Shown: one piece after another, positions 24,533 through 34,500 of the stretch
Position numbering within the stretch: the stretch's first letter is position 1
Layout of the letters: each line of letters opens with the position of its first letter
Assembly: GCA_046350895.1 (NCBI GenBank)
Contig: JAXLZL010000002.1
Coordinates: 120,634 to 184,633, forward strand
DNA length: 64,000 nucleotides
From: HK-STAS-PATE-2 sp046350895
GTDB lineage: Bacteria; Patescibacteriota; Patescibacteriia; 2-12-FULL-60-25
Direction of reading: 5' to 3'
Position numbers and translations under genes: made by a program
Notes under the pieces: model-generated
Seen by the model: only the letters and a program-made list of their open reading frames with translations
Database searches by the model: none
Told to the model about the DNA's origin: nothing

Positions 24533-25002
24533 AGTTTGGCGAAAAAGTCGACCGTGCGCTTGTCGATGTCAAAAAGCATTTCTTCAGCGATCGGCGAGAG
24601 CTTGGCTTCGGTATAACGATAGGCAGCAGCCGAGTCGCCGTCGACCGAACCAAAGTTACCTTGGCCGCGCACCAACGGATAACGCAATGAAAATTCTTGC
24701 ACCATGCGCACCATGGCTTCGTATACCGAAGAGTCGCCATGGGGGTGGTATTTACCGAGCACGTCACCAACTACGGTCGCGGATTTGCGAAACTTCGCTG
24801 AAGCGCGCAAGCCCGAATTCCACATCGCATACAGAATGCGGCGGTGTACCGGTTTCAAACCGTCGCGCACGTCTGGCAGGGCGCGGTCGACGATAACGGA
24901 CATGGCATAGTCCAAAAACGCCGTCTGGACTTCATCGACCAGCGGGGCGGCTTTGATGCCTTGTGGCAGCTCGATTGGCTGCGGGAGCGTATTGTCTTCC
25001 AT
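24529..25002 (-). CDS. gyrA: DNA gyrase subunit A, N-terminal part (frameshifted gene)
   Basis: First 157 residues of GyrA, the breakage-reunion winged-helix domain. The catalytic Tyr is in AAAYRYTEAK (about residue 130), and the quinolone-resistance region GKYHPHGDSSVYEA is intact with Ser and Glu/Ala context typical of sensitive enzymes. The frame breaks after DKRTVDF, where SPNYDG should follow. It starts 4 nt after the 25007 membrane gene. Confidence 0.88.
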   Translation of the reverse strand: MEDNTLPQPIELPQGIKAAPLVDEVQTAFLDYAMSVIVDRALPDVRDGLKPVHRRILYAMWNSGLRASAKFRKSATVVGDVLGKYHPHGDSSVYEAMVRMVQEFSLRYPLVRGQGNFGSVDGDSAAAYRYTEAKLSPIAEEMLFDIDKRTVDFFAKL

Positions 25003-25006
25003 AGGG

Positions 25007-25390
25007 TTATTTTGTCGTGGTGGTTGTTGGTTGGTCCTTGAGTCCGTCTACCTGGGTTTTAAACGTCTTGATATCGTCACGCACTTCGGTGGCCGTTTGC
25101 TGGATGGTCTCAACGGCAGGATCCGGTACCGGAGGCTTGGTGAGCCAGATGCCGCGACCAAAGGACATGAGCCAGCCCGTCATGACCATCAGGGTTGAAG
25201 CGGCGATGGCGACGATATAGCCGGCGTGAAAACCGCGGTCTTGGCCGGCACGAGCTTCGGTATGCGCGCGAATGAGCTCGTGTTTTTCTTCGGCGGACAA
25301 GATCTTCGGTTCAAGCGTCGCAAACACATTGCCACGCGCCCTTGGCGCTTTGGCACGTTTTGTCGGTGCGGGTTTCAAGGTGCGTGGCAT
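25007..25390 (-). CDS. hypothetical membrane protein upstream of gyrA
   Basis: A 127-residue protein with a basic, Ala/Pro-rich N-terminus, one membrane helix (about 57-77), and a C-terminal helical segment ending in a Thr run. It sits between an MBL-fold gene (6 nt upstream) and gyrA (4 nt downstream), so the three are one operon. Function unknown. Confidence 0.65.
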   Translation of the reverse strand: MPRTLKPAPTKRAKAPRARGNVFATLEPKILSAEEKHELIRAHTEARAGQDRGFHAGYIVAIAASTLMVMTGWLMSFGRGIWLTKPPVPDPAVETIQQTATEVRDDIKTFKTQVDGLKDQPTTTTTK

Positions 25391-25396
25391 AGGTGG

Positions 25397-26053
25397 TTAA
25401 GCGCGTTCAAGAACGGTGACCACAAGGTCTTCGGATGGAAGATCTTTGCGCGTGATCTTGAGCTTATTGGCGTCATTGCGTTGGCAGACAAGCTCTTTGC
25501 AGAACGCATCGGCCGAACCGAGCTCTTCTTTAAGGCCGTCAACATGGTAAGCGAGCGGCACAACCATGCGAGGTTCAACGCGCGAGATGGTGTCCACTGC
25601 CTGCTTGGCCGTCATGCGGTCGCCGCCGCCAACCGGCAACAACAGGATGTCGATATTGCCGAGTGCCGCGACTTCATCATCGGTGAGCGCGCGATTGAGC
25701 TGGCCGATGAATCCGATCGACATGCCTTCAACCTCGAAACGGTACATGAGGTGGTACGGATATTCATCCCCTTCTTTTTTTAACGGCATCGCATAAGCGA
25801 AGAATCCATTCACTTCATATTCGCCCGGAGTATTGATGGTGAAGGGCGTGTTCTGAAAAACGTCTTTTGGAAAACGCTCTTCATCTTGGTGGGTCAGCGC
25901 CACACTGTCAGGTGACAGCGTGCGCGGAAAGCGCAAACCGGAGTCGCTTGAATAAGGGTCAGTCACAAGTACCGCGTCTTTGTCATGAGGTCCTTCGATG
26001 CGGACGCAGAGAGTCCATGCCAAAAAATCTGCATAAGTGAGACGTGTATTCAA
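25397..26053 (-). CDS. MBL-fold protein with degenerate metal site
   Basis: A 218-residue protein with the layout of the metallo-beta-lactamase fold: VLVTDPY, SVALTHQDEER, INTPGEYEVNGFF, GFIGQLN, DILLLPVGGGDRMTA and PRMVVPLAYH. The usual HxHxDH metal motif is reduced to THQDEE, so hydrolase activity is uncertain; homologues of this type in Patescibacteria are often annotated only as MBL fold. The only in-frame start is TTG 26053, without a ribosome site, so the true start is unsure. Operon with 25007 and gyrA. Confidence 0.68.
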   Translation of the reverse strand: MNTRLTYADFLAWTLCVRIEGPHDKDAVLVTDPYSSDSGLRFPRTLSPDSVALTHQDEERFPKDVFQNTPFTINTPGEYEVNGFFAYAMPLKKEGDEYPYHLMYRFEVEGMSIGFIGQLNRALTDDEVAALGNIDILLLPVGGGDRMTAKQAVDTISRVEPRMVVPLAYHVDGLKEELGSADAFCKELVCQRNDANKLKITRKDLPSEDLVVTVLERA

Positions 26054-26131
26054 CCTTAGAGGTTAGCCACATTCACCCGTTTTCACGGTAAAAATCGAGC
26101 CTAAAGTCAAGGGTTTGAGGGGCGTGTTACA

Positions 26132-26579
26132 ATGAGGTCGTATAGCCCTCGAAAACCCGTTCAGACCACCCCTCGCCACGTTTTTAAGGCCTGAATTTGA
26201 GGTTGAATTTGTCAGGGCTTCGGGCCCGGGTGGCCAAAAGGTCAATAAGACCTCAAGCGCCGTTTTATTGAGGTGGAATGTCGCCCGCTCAACCGCCATT
26301 ACGGATGACCAAAAAAGCCGGGTTTTTGCCAAGCTCAAAAACCGCATCAATGACCAGGGCGAACTGGTATTAAAAGTCCAAGAACTGCGTTCACAGCACC
26401 AAAACCGTGATCGAGCCTATGAACTGGCCTACGAGCTCATTCAAGGCGCCCTCAGGCAAGACACCAAGCGAATACCCACCAAACCCTCCCGAGCCTCGGT
26501 ACAGGCCCGTTTAACGGCCAAAAAAGCCACAAGTAATCGCAAAGCAACACGCCGTCAGCCACGAGACGACGAGTATTGA
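26132..26579 (+). pseudogene. ArfB/RF-1-domain ribosome rescue factor, frameshifted
   Basis: Contains the peptidyl-tRNA hydrolysis motif GGQ in FVRASGPGGQKVNKTSSAV followed by LRWNVARST, the RF-1 domain of ArfB/YaeJ-like factors. It ends with a basic tail (KKATSNRKATRRQPR) like that which ArfB inserts in the empty mRNA channel. The GGQ frame is open from 26136 to 26579 but has no start. An ATG at 26132 opens a frame (MRSYSPRKPVQTTPRHV) that would join if one T were removed from the T5 run at about 26181. Role: release of stalled ribosomes lacking a stop codon. Confidence 0.78.
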
Positions 26580-26654
26580 CAATTATATTAAAAAATGATA
26601 AGCATTCTCACGTCACCAATTTCGGTGTCAGGAGGATATATCATTGAACGCCTG

Positions 26655-26677
26655 AAAGCCCTACCCGGGCTTTTTTC
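26655..26677. terminator. terminator between arfB-like gene and ruvC
   Basis: AAGCCC TACCC GGGCTTTTTT on the plus strand, shared by two convergent genes. The 26580-26654 gap also holds TTGACA plus an AT-rich stretch and GGAGG, but no credible ORF. Confidence 0.75.
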
Positions 26678-26681
26678 TTGC

Positions 26682-27152
26682 CTAAAATCTCATCGTCGAA
26701 CCCGCAATGGCAATAGCCAGCGCATCGGCCGCGTCATCGGGTTTTGGAATCTCTTTCAATTTCAAAAGCCGTTTTACCATTTCTTGGATCTGTTCTTTTT
26801 TGGCACCGCCATAACCTGCCGTCGCCTGTTTTACCTGGTTTGGAGTGAGCTCGATGATGGGTGTTCCTGAATCCGCGATGGCGAGCATGATGACTCCCCT
26901 CCCCATGCCCACATTGATGGCCGTCTTGGCATTATTCGAAAAAAACAATTGTTCAACGACCACGACATCGGGTTTGGCTTTTTTAATTATGCGTTCAACG
27001 CCATCACGCGTTTCTTGGAGGCGTTTTACGAAGGTATCTTTTGGGGATGTCTGGATACAGCCATGGCCGACCCAATGAAAATCATTTTTTACCACATCAA
27101 CAACGCCCCAACCGGTGCGGTCAAAACCTGGATCAATACCGAGAATGCGCAT
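26682..27152 (-). CDS. ruvC: crossover junction endodeoxyribonuclease RuvC
   Basis: A 156-residue RuvC resolvase that cuts Holliday junctions. The catalytic acids are visible: Asp in LGIDPGFDRTGWG (residue 7), Glu in VVVEQLFFSNN, and the pair Asp/Asp in PDDAADALAIAI. Length and motifs are normal. Its promoter at 27160-27188 predicts a start right at the ATG, so it is leaderless. Confidence 0.95.
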   Translation of the reverse strand: MRILGIDPGFDRTGWGVVDVVKNDFHWVGHGCIQTSPKDTFVKRLQETRDGVERIIKKAKPDVVVVEQLFFSNNAKTAINVGMGRGVIMLAIADSGTPIIELTPNQVKQATAGYGGAKKEQIQEMVKRLLKLKEIPKPDDAADALAIAIAGSTMRF

Positions 27153-27159
27153 AAACCCA

Positions 27160-27188
27160 AGGTTAATGGACTAGCTTTACCTTGGCAA
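27160..27188 (-). promoter_or_regulatory. ruvC promoter
   Basis: On the minus strand TTGCCA, 17 bp, TAACCT; its -35 overlaps that of the divergent promoter at 27182. Confidence 0.5.
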
Positions 27189-27210
27189 AGGCGCGTGTGT
27201 GTTTTATCGT
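27182..27210 (+). promoter_or_regulatory. divergent promoter for a small RNA or peptide
   Basis: TTGGCA, 17 bp, TATCGT. It shares the symmetric TTGGCAA core with the ruvC promoter on the other strand. Confidence 0.5.
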
Positions 27211-27239
27211 TAGCCCGCACTCAGGCAGAAAGGAGGTTT

Positions 27240-27428
27240 ATGCGTCTAGCAAGCGCTGCTATTTATGCCCAACCCGAGTCGCTTCTCTGGGCACCCCGTG
27301 TGCCGCAAGAAATGGTTTCTTCGTCCTGTCGCACGCTGTGTTGCAGGAGCCAGATGAATCCAGGATCCGGGCAAACGTCAGAGCGTTGTGCCGGACCACT
27401 ACGAAGCAGTCACCGCTGCGCTAGCTAG
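27240..27428 (+). CDS. possible small protein or small RNA transcript
   Basis: A 62-codon frame with a very strong AGAAAGGAGG three nt before its ATG. The protein would be Ser/Cys/Arg-rich and does not look like a usual fold, so the unit (promoter 27182, terminator 27475) may instead be a non-coding RNA of about 290 nt. No known RNA family recognised. Confidence 0.35.
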   Translation: MRLASAAIYAQPESLLWAPRVPQEMVSSSCRTLCCRSQMNPGSGQTSERCAGPLRSSHRCAS

Positions 27429-27474
27429 TTGAGCCCGTTGCAAAACGAGCTCCTGCGGAATCTCCCCTAACCTA

Positions 27475-27501
27475 CCACCGCTGAAAGGACGGTGGCTTTT
27501 T
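27475..27501 (+). terminator. intrinsic terminator of the small plus-strand unit
   Basis: CCACCG / CGGTGG stem with CTTTTT tail. Confidence 0.7.
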
Positions 27502-27514
27502 AATTTCATCAAAC

Positions 27515-27546
27515 AAAAAACCTCCCATTTTTGTCGGGAGGTTTTT
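27515..27546 (-). terminator. rpoC terminator
   Basis: AAACCTCCC / GGGAGGTTTTT hairpin just after the rpoC stop, with T-rich tails on both strands. Confidence 0.8.
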
Positions 27547-27556
27547 GTGACGGGGT

Positions 27557-30500
27557 TTAAGCCTCGTCTTTAACTTCTACTTTTTCTTTTTCAACCTTGG
27601 TCATTGGGTCAGCGACATCTTCTGCCGGTGCGGCTTCTGCCTCTGGCTCATCGCCTGAGAGGTCGGCACCGAAGCCGGTACCCGCAGGGGTGAGGCGGCC
27701 GATGATGACGTTTTCTTTGAGGCCCTCGAGGCGGTCGACCTTGCCGTTAACGGCAGCGTCGATGAGCACGCGGGCAGTCTCCATGAACGAAGCGGCTGAC
27801 AAGAAAGACTCGGTCGAAAGAGCCACCTTGGTGATACCCATGAACAATGGGCGGAAGGTCGCGACTTCGCCTTTGCCTTTTTCAAGGACGCGCTTGTTTT
27901 CTGCCTCGACGCGGTAGCGGTCGACGATCTGGCCTGGCAAGAGCTCGGTATCACCGGCGTCTTTAACCAAGACACGCAAGAACATTTGGCGAATGATCAC
28001 TTCGATGTGCTTGGCATTCAACTTCTGGCCTTGCGATGCGTAGATGGCGAGCACTTCTTTGAGAAGGTAGCGCATGACGGCATCTTGGTCGCGAAGCCTG
28101 AAGAGCTCTTGAAGGTCATATTGGCCTTCGGTAAGCACGTCACCGATCTGAACCTCCTGGCCGTCTTTGACGAAGAGCGTGTAACCGGATGGCACTTCGG
28201 CCTCCCAGGTGCTCGTTGCTTCGTAGACATAGCGCAACTTGTTCTTCTCGATCGAGACATGGCCCTTATGAGGAGCGGTAATTTCTTCGCCGCTGGCCTT
28301 CACGATAAGGGTCACGCCTTCTTTCACTTTCTGGCCATCTTCAACTTTGACGATGTCCTTTTTGGTGAAGGTGAAGGTCTGCTCGCTCTCGGCTTTATAG
28401 TCGATGACGAGGGTACGCGTGGCCGAGGCATTGTCGACGAGTTTTTCACCCTTGGCGGTGCGGAGCTCGCGCTTCTCACCTTCGACGATGCGGACCTTAC
28501 CCGTCACTTCGGCGAAAATCGCTTTGCGCTTCGGGATGCGGGCTTCGAACAATTCTTCAACACGAGGGAGACCCTGGGTAATATCCGCTGCTGCGACACC
28601 ACCCGAGTGGAAGGTACGCATGGTGAGCTGGGTACCCGGTTCACCAATCGATTGAGCAGCGACGATACCAACGGCGGTGCCGAGTTTGACCATCTGGTTG
28701 TAGGCGAGGTCATAACCGTAACAGTTCTGACACAAACCGCGCTTCAACTTACAGGTCATCACCGAACGCACATTGGCTTCGAGAATCTCTTTGCCGACGA
28801 TCGATTTGACGTTGTCTTCGTTGATGAGGGTGCCCTTCTTCAAGAGCACGTTCTTGTCAGCGTCTTTCAAGTCTTTGACGAGGATGCGGCCGAGCAAACG
28901 GGTAAGCATCGGTTCGCCGATTTCTTCACATTCTTCGTGGGTGATGACTACGCCTTCGGTGTCGCCACATTCGTCGGCGTTAATGATGACATCTTGTGCC
29001 ACATCCACGAGACGACGCGTGAGATAACCGGCGTTAGCGGTACGAAGAGCCGTATCGGTCAAACCTTTACGCGTACCGTGCGACGAAATGAAGTATTCAA
29101 GAACGTCGAGTCCTTCACGGAAGGAGGAACGGATCGGAAGTTCGATAATGTCACCGGCAGGGTTCGAAACGAGACCCTTCATACCCACCACGTTGGTAAG
29201 CTGTGAAGCCGAACCACGGGCACCGGAGTCCATCATGGCGAACACAGCACCTTCTTTGTCGAGCGAGTCCTTTGACATGCGCTGCAACTGGTCTTTGACG
29301 TCCGACCAAATGCGGATGATTTGGTTATAACGTTCTTTCTTGGTGAGAAGACCTTCTTTGTACTGGTCTTCGATTTCTTCGACCTTCTCGTCACCGCGCT
29401 TAAGGATGTCTTCTTTAGGGAGGGCAGGAAGGTCACCCATGCCGTACGAGAAGCCGGATTTGGTGATGTACAAGAAACCCATGGCTTTCACTTCGTCCAA
29501 GAAGCGGGCGGTACGTTCGAAGCCGCGGATCTCGATCGTCTGACGGACGATTTCACCAAGCTGCTTGGTACCGATCACTTCGTTCTTGAAGCCGATTTCT
29601 TTTGGGAAGAGCTCGTTCAAGAGGATGCGGCCGATATTGGTTTCAATGATCGGCGTACCAGGCTTGATGCGCACCTTGATCGTCTCGCGAATGTAGAGCT
29701 TACCCATGTTGAAGAGGTATTTTGCTTCTTCAACCGAGCCGAAGACTTTCATTTTGCCATCTTCTGGTGGCAACGACGTCGTCATGTAGTAGGCGCCCCA
29801 TGCAATGTCCTTATCAGGTTTTGCCACTGGCTGGCCGGTAGCAGGCTTGAGAAGGTTCTTGGTCGAAAGCATGAGGTTCTTTGCCTCCCAACGCGCCTCT
29901 TCGGTAAGTGGGATATGAACGGCCATTTGGTCACCGTCAAAGTCAGCGTTGAAAGCAGGACAAACCATCGGATGGATTTGGATAGCCTTACCTTCGATGA
30001 GCTTAGGCTGGAAACCCTGGATACCAAGGCGGTGAAGCGTTGGTGCACGGTTCAAGAGCACGACGGCATCTTCGGCGATGCGTTCAAGGATATCCCAAAC
30101 TTCTGAATGATCGGCTTCGATATAACGGTTGGCCGAGCGGATATTGTGAACGAGTTCGCGCTTGATGAGTTCAGCGATGATGAATGGCTTGAAGAGCTCG
30201 AGCGCCATGGTCTTTGGCAGACCGCATTGGTGCAATTCGAGGTTAGGACCAACGACGATAACCGAACGACCAGAATAGTCGATACGCTTACCGAGCAAGT
30301 TTTGGCGGAAGCGGCCTTGCTTGCCCTTCAAAATGTCGGCGAGCGATTTCAACTGGCGCTTTTTGCCCGTTGGGGCGGTCACGGTTTTTGCCGAACGCGC
30401 GCTATTGTCGATGAGCGAGTCAACGGCTTCTTGCAACATGCGCTTTTCGTTGCGCACGATAACTTCAGGAGCATTGAGTTCGAGCAAGCGTTTCAAGCGA

Positions 30501-31543
30501 TTGTTGCGGTTGATGACGCGGCGGTACAAGTCATTCAAGTCAGACGTCGCGAAGCGGCCACCATCGAGGGCAACCATTGGGCGAAGGTCAGGTGGGATAA
30601 CTGGGAGCACCTTGAGCACCATCCAGGATGGGTCGATTTCGTTTTGGACGAGCGACTTCAAGAGCTTCAAGCGGCGCGTGAGCTTGTCATGCTTGGCTTC
30701 AGAGGCGTCTTTCAGGCTTTCGTTCAAATTATTCACCGTTGCCTGAAGATCGATCGAACGCAAAAGTTCGTCGACGGCTTCAGAACCGATCTTCGCTTCA
30801 AAGACGTGGCCGTATTTGAGCGAGAGTTCGTGGTATTCGGTTTCGGTAAGGATCTTCAAAGGCTTGAGGTCTTTGAGTTCTTTGTCCGCGATTTCAAAGT
30901 CAGCATCGAGCTCTTCAAGGCGGCGGGTTTTTTCTTCCTCGGCCTTGTCCATCTCTTTATTGAGTTTGCCGGCGTCCCAGTTTTGTTCGGTGGCCTGTTT
31001 CTGCAGGCGTTCGCGGTTGCGGTCGCCTTCAGATTCGATGCCTTTGCGCTTGCCTTTATATTCGGTGCGGACCATTTCGATGGTCTGCTCGCGAAGAGCC
31101 TCGTCTACCGACGTCACGATGAAGACCGTAAAGTAAATCACTTTTTCAAGCGACTGGATGGACATGTCGAGCACCATACCGATCTTTGACGGTACGGAGC
31201 GCAAGAACCAGATATGCGTCACAGGAGCAGCAAGCTCGATGTGGCCCATGCGTTCACGGCGAACAAGCGAGTGCGTCACTTCGACGCCACACTTGTCACA
31301 AATGATGCCCTTATAGCGGATCTTTTTATACTTGCCGCAGTAACACTCCCAGTCCTTTGACGGACCAAAAATTTCTTCGGCAAACAAACCGCTCTTTTCA
31401 GGTTTCTGGGTGCGGTAATTGATGGTCTCCGGCTTGGTGACTTCACCATAAGACCAGCCGCGGATCACCTCAGGAGAGGCGACGCGCAGGCGGATAGAAT
31501 CGAAGTCCGTGGACTTGATATGTTCCGTGTGGAAATAAGCCAT
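27557..31543 (-). CDS. rpoC: DNA-directed RNA polymerase subunit beta'
   Basis: A 1328-residue RpoC. The N-terminal zinc ribbon is CYCGKYKKIRYKGIICDKCGV. The catalytic magnesium loop is CPAFNADFDGDQM. The bridge helix/trigger loop region is TVGIVAAQSIGEPGTQLTMRTFHSGG. A second Cys cluster (DECGD ... CKLKRGLCQNCYG) is present. Ends with an acidic tail. It lies 23 nt after rpoB in the usual rpoBC operon. Confidence 0.97.
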   Translation of the reverse strand: MAYFHTEHIKSTDFDSIRLRVASPEVIRGWSYGEVTKPETINYRTQKPEKSGLFAEEIFGPSKDWECYCGKYKKIRYKGIICDKCGVEVTHSLVRRERMGHIELAAPVTHIWFLRSVPSKIGMVLDMSIQSLEKVIYFTVFIVTSVDEALREQTIEMVRTEYKGKRKGIESEGDRNRERLQKQATEQNWDAGKLNKEMDKAEEEKTRRLEELDADFEIADKELKDLKPLKILTETEYHELSLKYGHVFEAKIGSEAVDELLRSIDLQATVNNLNESLKDASEAKHDKLTRRLKLLKSLVQNEIDPSWMVLKVLPVIPPDLRPMVALDGGRFATSDLNDLYRRVINRNNRLKRLLELNAPEVIVRNEKRMLQEAVDSLIDNSARSAKTVTAPTGKKRQLKSLADILKGKQGRFRQNLLGKRIDYSGRSVIVVGPNLELHQCGLPKTMALELFKPFIIAELIKRELVHNIRSANRYIEADHSEVWDILERIAEDAVVLLNRAPTLHRLGIQGFQPKLIEGKAIQIHPMVCPAFNADFDGDQMAVHIPLTEEARWEAKNLMLSTKNLLKPATGQPVAKPDKDIAWGAYYMTTSLPPEDGKMKVFGSVEEAKYLFNMGKLYIRETIKVRIKPGTPIIETNIGRILLNELFPKEIGFKNEVIGTKQLGEIVRQTIEIRGFERTARFLDEVKAMGFLYITKSGFSYGMGDLPALPKEDILKRGDEKVEEIEDQYKEGLLTKKERYNQIIRIWSDVKDQLQRMSKDSLDKEGAVFAMMDSGARGSASQLTNVVGMKGLVSNPAGDIIELPIRSSFREGLDVLEYFISSHGTRKGLTDTALRTANAGYLTRRLVDVAQDVIINADECGDTEGVVITHEECEEIGEPMLTRLLGRILVKDLKDADKNVLLKKGTLINEDNVKSIVGKEILEANVRSVMTCKLKRGLCQNCYGYDLAYNQMVKLGTAVGIVAAQSIGEPGTQLTMRTFHSGGVAAADITQGLPRVEELFEARIPKRKAIFAEVTGKVRIVEGEKRELRTAKGEKLVDNASATRTLVIDYKAESEQTFTFTKKDIVKVEDGQKVKEGVTLIVKASGEEITAPHKGHVSIEKNKLRYVYEATSTWEAEVPSGYTLFVKDGQEVQIGDVLTEGQYDLQELFRLRDQDAVMRYLLKEVLAIYASQGQKLNAKHIEVIIRQMFLRVLVKDAGDTELLPGQIVDRYRVEAENKRVLEKGKGEVATFRPLFMGITKVALSTESFLSAASFMETARVLIDAAVNGKVDRLEGLKENVIIGRLTPAGTGFGADLSGDEPEAEAAPAEDVADPMTKVEKEKVEVKDEA

Positions 31544-31566
31544 ACGTAGTGGTCAGTAATGGTGAG

Positions 31567-34500
31567 TTAGAATTCAGCAGGAGGCGCTGCGTCCCAATTG
31601 TCTTCTTCGGTTGCGGCCGGCGTTGGGCGTGAGCGGAAGTGCTCAGGCTTTGGCGAACTGTCTTCGAGGCGTTTACCGTCTTTCAACAATTCAACGTCGA
31701 GACCGAGACCTTTCAATTCGCGAACCAAGACATTGAAGGATTCAGGAACGTTCACTTTTTTAATCGGTTCACCCTTAATGATGGCTTCATAGGCCTTTGA
31801 ACGGCCAGGGACGTCATCCGACTTAATGGTGAGAATCTCTTGGAGGGTATGCGCGGCACCGTAAGCTTCGAGCGCCCATACTTCCATTTCACCGAAGCGT
31901 TGGCCACCGAATTGGGCTTTACCGCCGAGAGGCTGCTGCGTGATGAGCGAGTATGGACCAATCGAGCGTTGGTGGATCTTGTCTTCAACCATGTGGTTGA
32001 GCTTAAGCATGTACACCATGCCAACGGTCGGATTGTGGTCGTAACGGTCACCGGTGCGGCCGTCGAAGAGCGAGATCTTACCGTCTTCTGGGAAGCCGGC
32101 GCGGATAAGTTCTTCGCGGATGGTTTCTTCAGGGACACCATCGAACACCGGAGTAGCCACCATATAACCGAGGGCATTGGCGGCGAGACCCAAGTGGGTT
32201 TCAAGCACCTGGCCCAAGTTCATACGCGAAACGACACCAAGCGGTGAAAGGATGATGTCGACCGGCGTGCCGTCCTCAAGGAAAGGCATGTCTTCAACTT
32301 TCACGATACGCGAGATAACACCCTTGTTACCGTGGCGACCGGCGAGCTTGTCACCTACCTGAATCTTGCGAAGGTCGGCAACCGAGACAACGATCTGACG
32401 TAAGACGCCAGGCTGCAATTTGTCACCGTTGTCGCGTGAGAAAATCTTCACATCAACAACTTTGCCTTTTTCACCGTGTTCGAGGTACATCGAAGAGTCG
32501 CGAACATCGCGGGCCTTCTCACCGAAAATCGCACGAAGGAGTTTTTCTTCGGCCGAGAGGTCGGTTTCGCCTTTAGGGGTGATCTTACCGACGAGAATGT
32601 CGCCGGATTTTACTTCAGCACCGATGCGCACGATGCCGTGCTCGTCCAAGTGGCGGAGTTTTTCTTCTGAAACGTTAGGGATATCCGAAGTGACGACTTC
32701 AGCACCGAGCTTGGTGTCGCGGACATCAAGAACATGGTGTTCGATATGGATCGACGTGAAGCGGTCTTCGTGCACGAGGCGCTCAGACAAAATGATGGCA
32801 TCTTCGTAGTTATAACCATCCCAGGACAAGAAGGTGACGAGAAGGTTTTGACCGAGAGCAAGTTCGCCATGCTGAACGGACGTACCGTCAGCAAGCACTT
32901 CGCCGGCATAAATCTTCTGGCCCTTGTTCACCGTTGGGCGGAAGTTCAAACAGGTCGAGTGGTTCGAGCGCTGGAACTTCGAGAGTTCGTAGCGGCGGAT
33001 CGCACCGTCTTCGCCCTGCAATTCAACGAGGTTACCCGAAACAGCCGTAATCACGCCGTCGACCGGAGCAATCATGGCGTGCCCTGCGTCGATGGCGACG
33101 CGGCGTTCAACACCCGTACCGACGATTGGAGCGTCAGGCTTAATACATGGTACCGCCTGACGTTGCATGTTGGTACCCATGAGGGCGCGGTGACCGTCAT
33201 CGTGTTCAACGAACGGAATCAAGGACGTACCAACCGAGAGAATATGCTTCGACGAAACGTCGACATAGTCGATTTCATGCACATCAACAATGGTAGGCTC
33301 GCCGTTTTTACGGGCTGGCGTACGTTCGTCCATGAACTTGCCGTTTTTGTCGATCGCGGTGGTGGCTGGAGCCGTGGTACCACGTTCTTCTGTAAAGGCG
33401 TTCAAGTAAACGATCTCGTTGGTAACGGTTGGGACCACCGGCAATTTGTCGATCGAAACCTTCGCCAATTTTTCGGCGAGTTTTTTGTCGACTTCTTCCC
33501 CTGCCTTGGCAACCTTTTTGCCTTCACCGTCATTCACATCGACACGCAACACTTCGCCGATGGCGTCTTTGCCGTCGTTCTTGGCCCAATTCTTCACGAC
33601 ACGGTACGGAGCTTCAATGAAGCCGTATTCGTTGATACGCGAGTAGCTAGCCATATGGCCTACGAGACCGATGTTCGGACCTTCAGGTGAAGCAATCGGA
33701 CAAATGCGGCCATAGTGGGTGCGGTGCACGTCACGTACGTCGAAGCCCGCGCGTTCACGCGTAAGACCACCAGGGCCCATCGCGGACAAACGGCGCTTAT
33801 GTTCGAGCTCAGCCAATGGGTTGGTTTGCTCCATGAACTGCGAAAGCTGCGAACTCATGAAGAATTCGCGGATCGCACCAATCACCGGACGTGCATTGAT
33901 CAACTTCGCCGGGTTGATGTCGTTCATGTCCATGGTCGACATGCGGTCTTTCACGATGCGCTCCATACGAGCGAGACCGATGCGGAAGCGGCTCTGAACG
34001 AGTTCGCCAACGGCACGCACACGGCGGTTACCCAAGTGGTCAATATCGTCAGCTTCGTCTTGTGAGACATTGAGCTGGATCAATTCGCGCAAAAGAGCGA
34101 TGACGTCTTCTTTTGAAAGAATGCGGTTTTCTTCTTTTGAAACAAAGCCATGTTCAGAGTTCAAATTGAAACGCTTGTTGTACTTATAACGACCTACGGC
34201 CGACAAGTCATAGCGGTCAAAGTTGAAGAACATCGAGTGGATGAGCTGCTTGGCGTTTTCAGCCGTTGCGAGATCACCTGGACGGATGCGCTTATAGACT
34301 TCGATATAACCTTCGTCTTCGTTCGACGAAACGTCTTTAGCGAGCGTTGCATCAACGTATTTGTTGAGAGGATGGATATCGACATCTTCAAGCACGGCGC
34401 GGATCTGTTCATCCGAGCCCAAACCAAACGCACGCAAGAGCGCCGTTGCGGCAACCTTACGCTTGCGATCGATCTTTACCCATAGCACGTTATTGGCATC

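Noticed and set aside
27986..31189. Long plus-strand ORFs (361-406 residues) opposite rpoC
   Set aside because: They are antisense shadows of rpoC; composition is unlike real proteins (F, H and E-rich) and rpoC is intact on the other strand. The same applies to the ORFs opposite rpoB, ftsK and gyrA.
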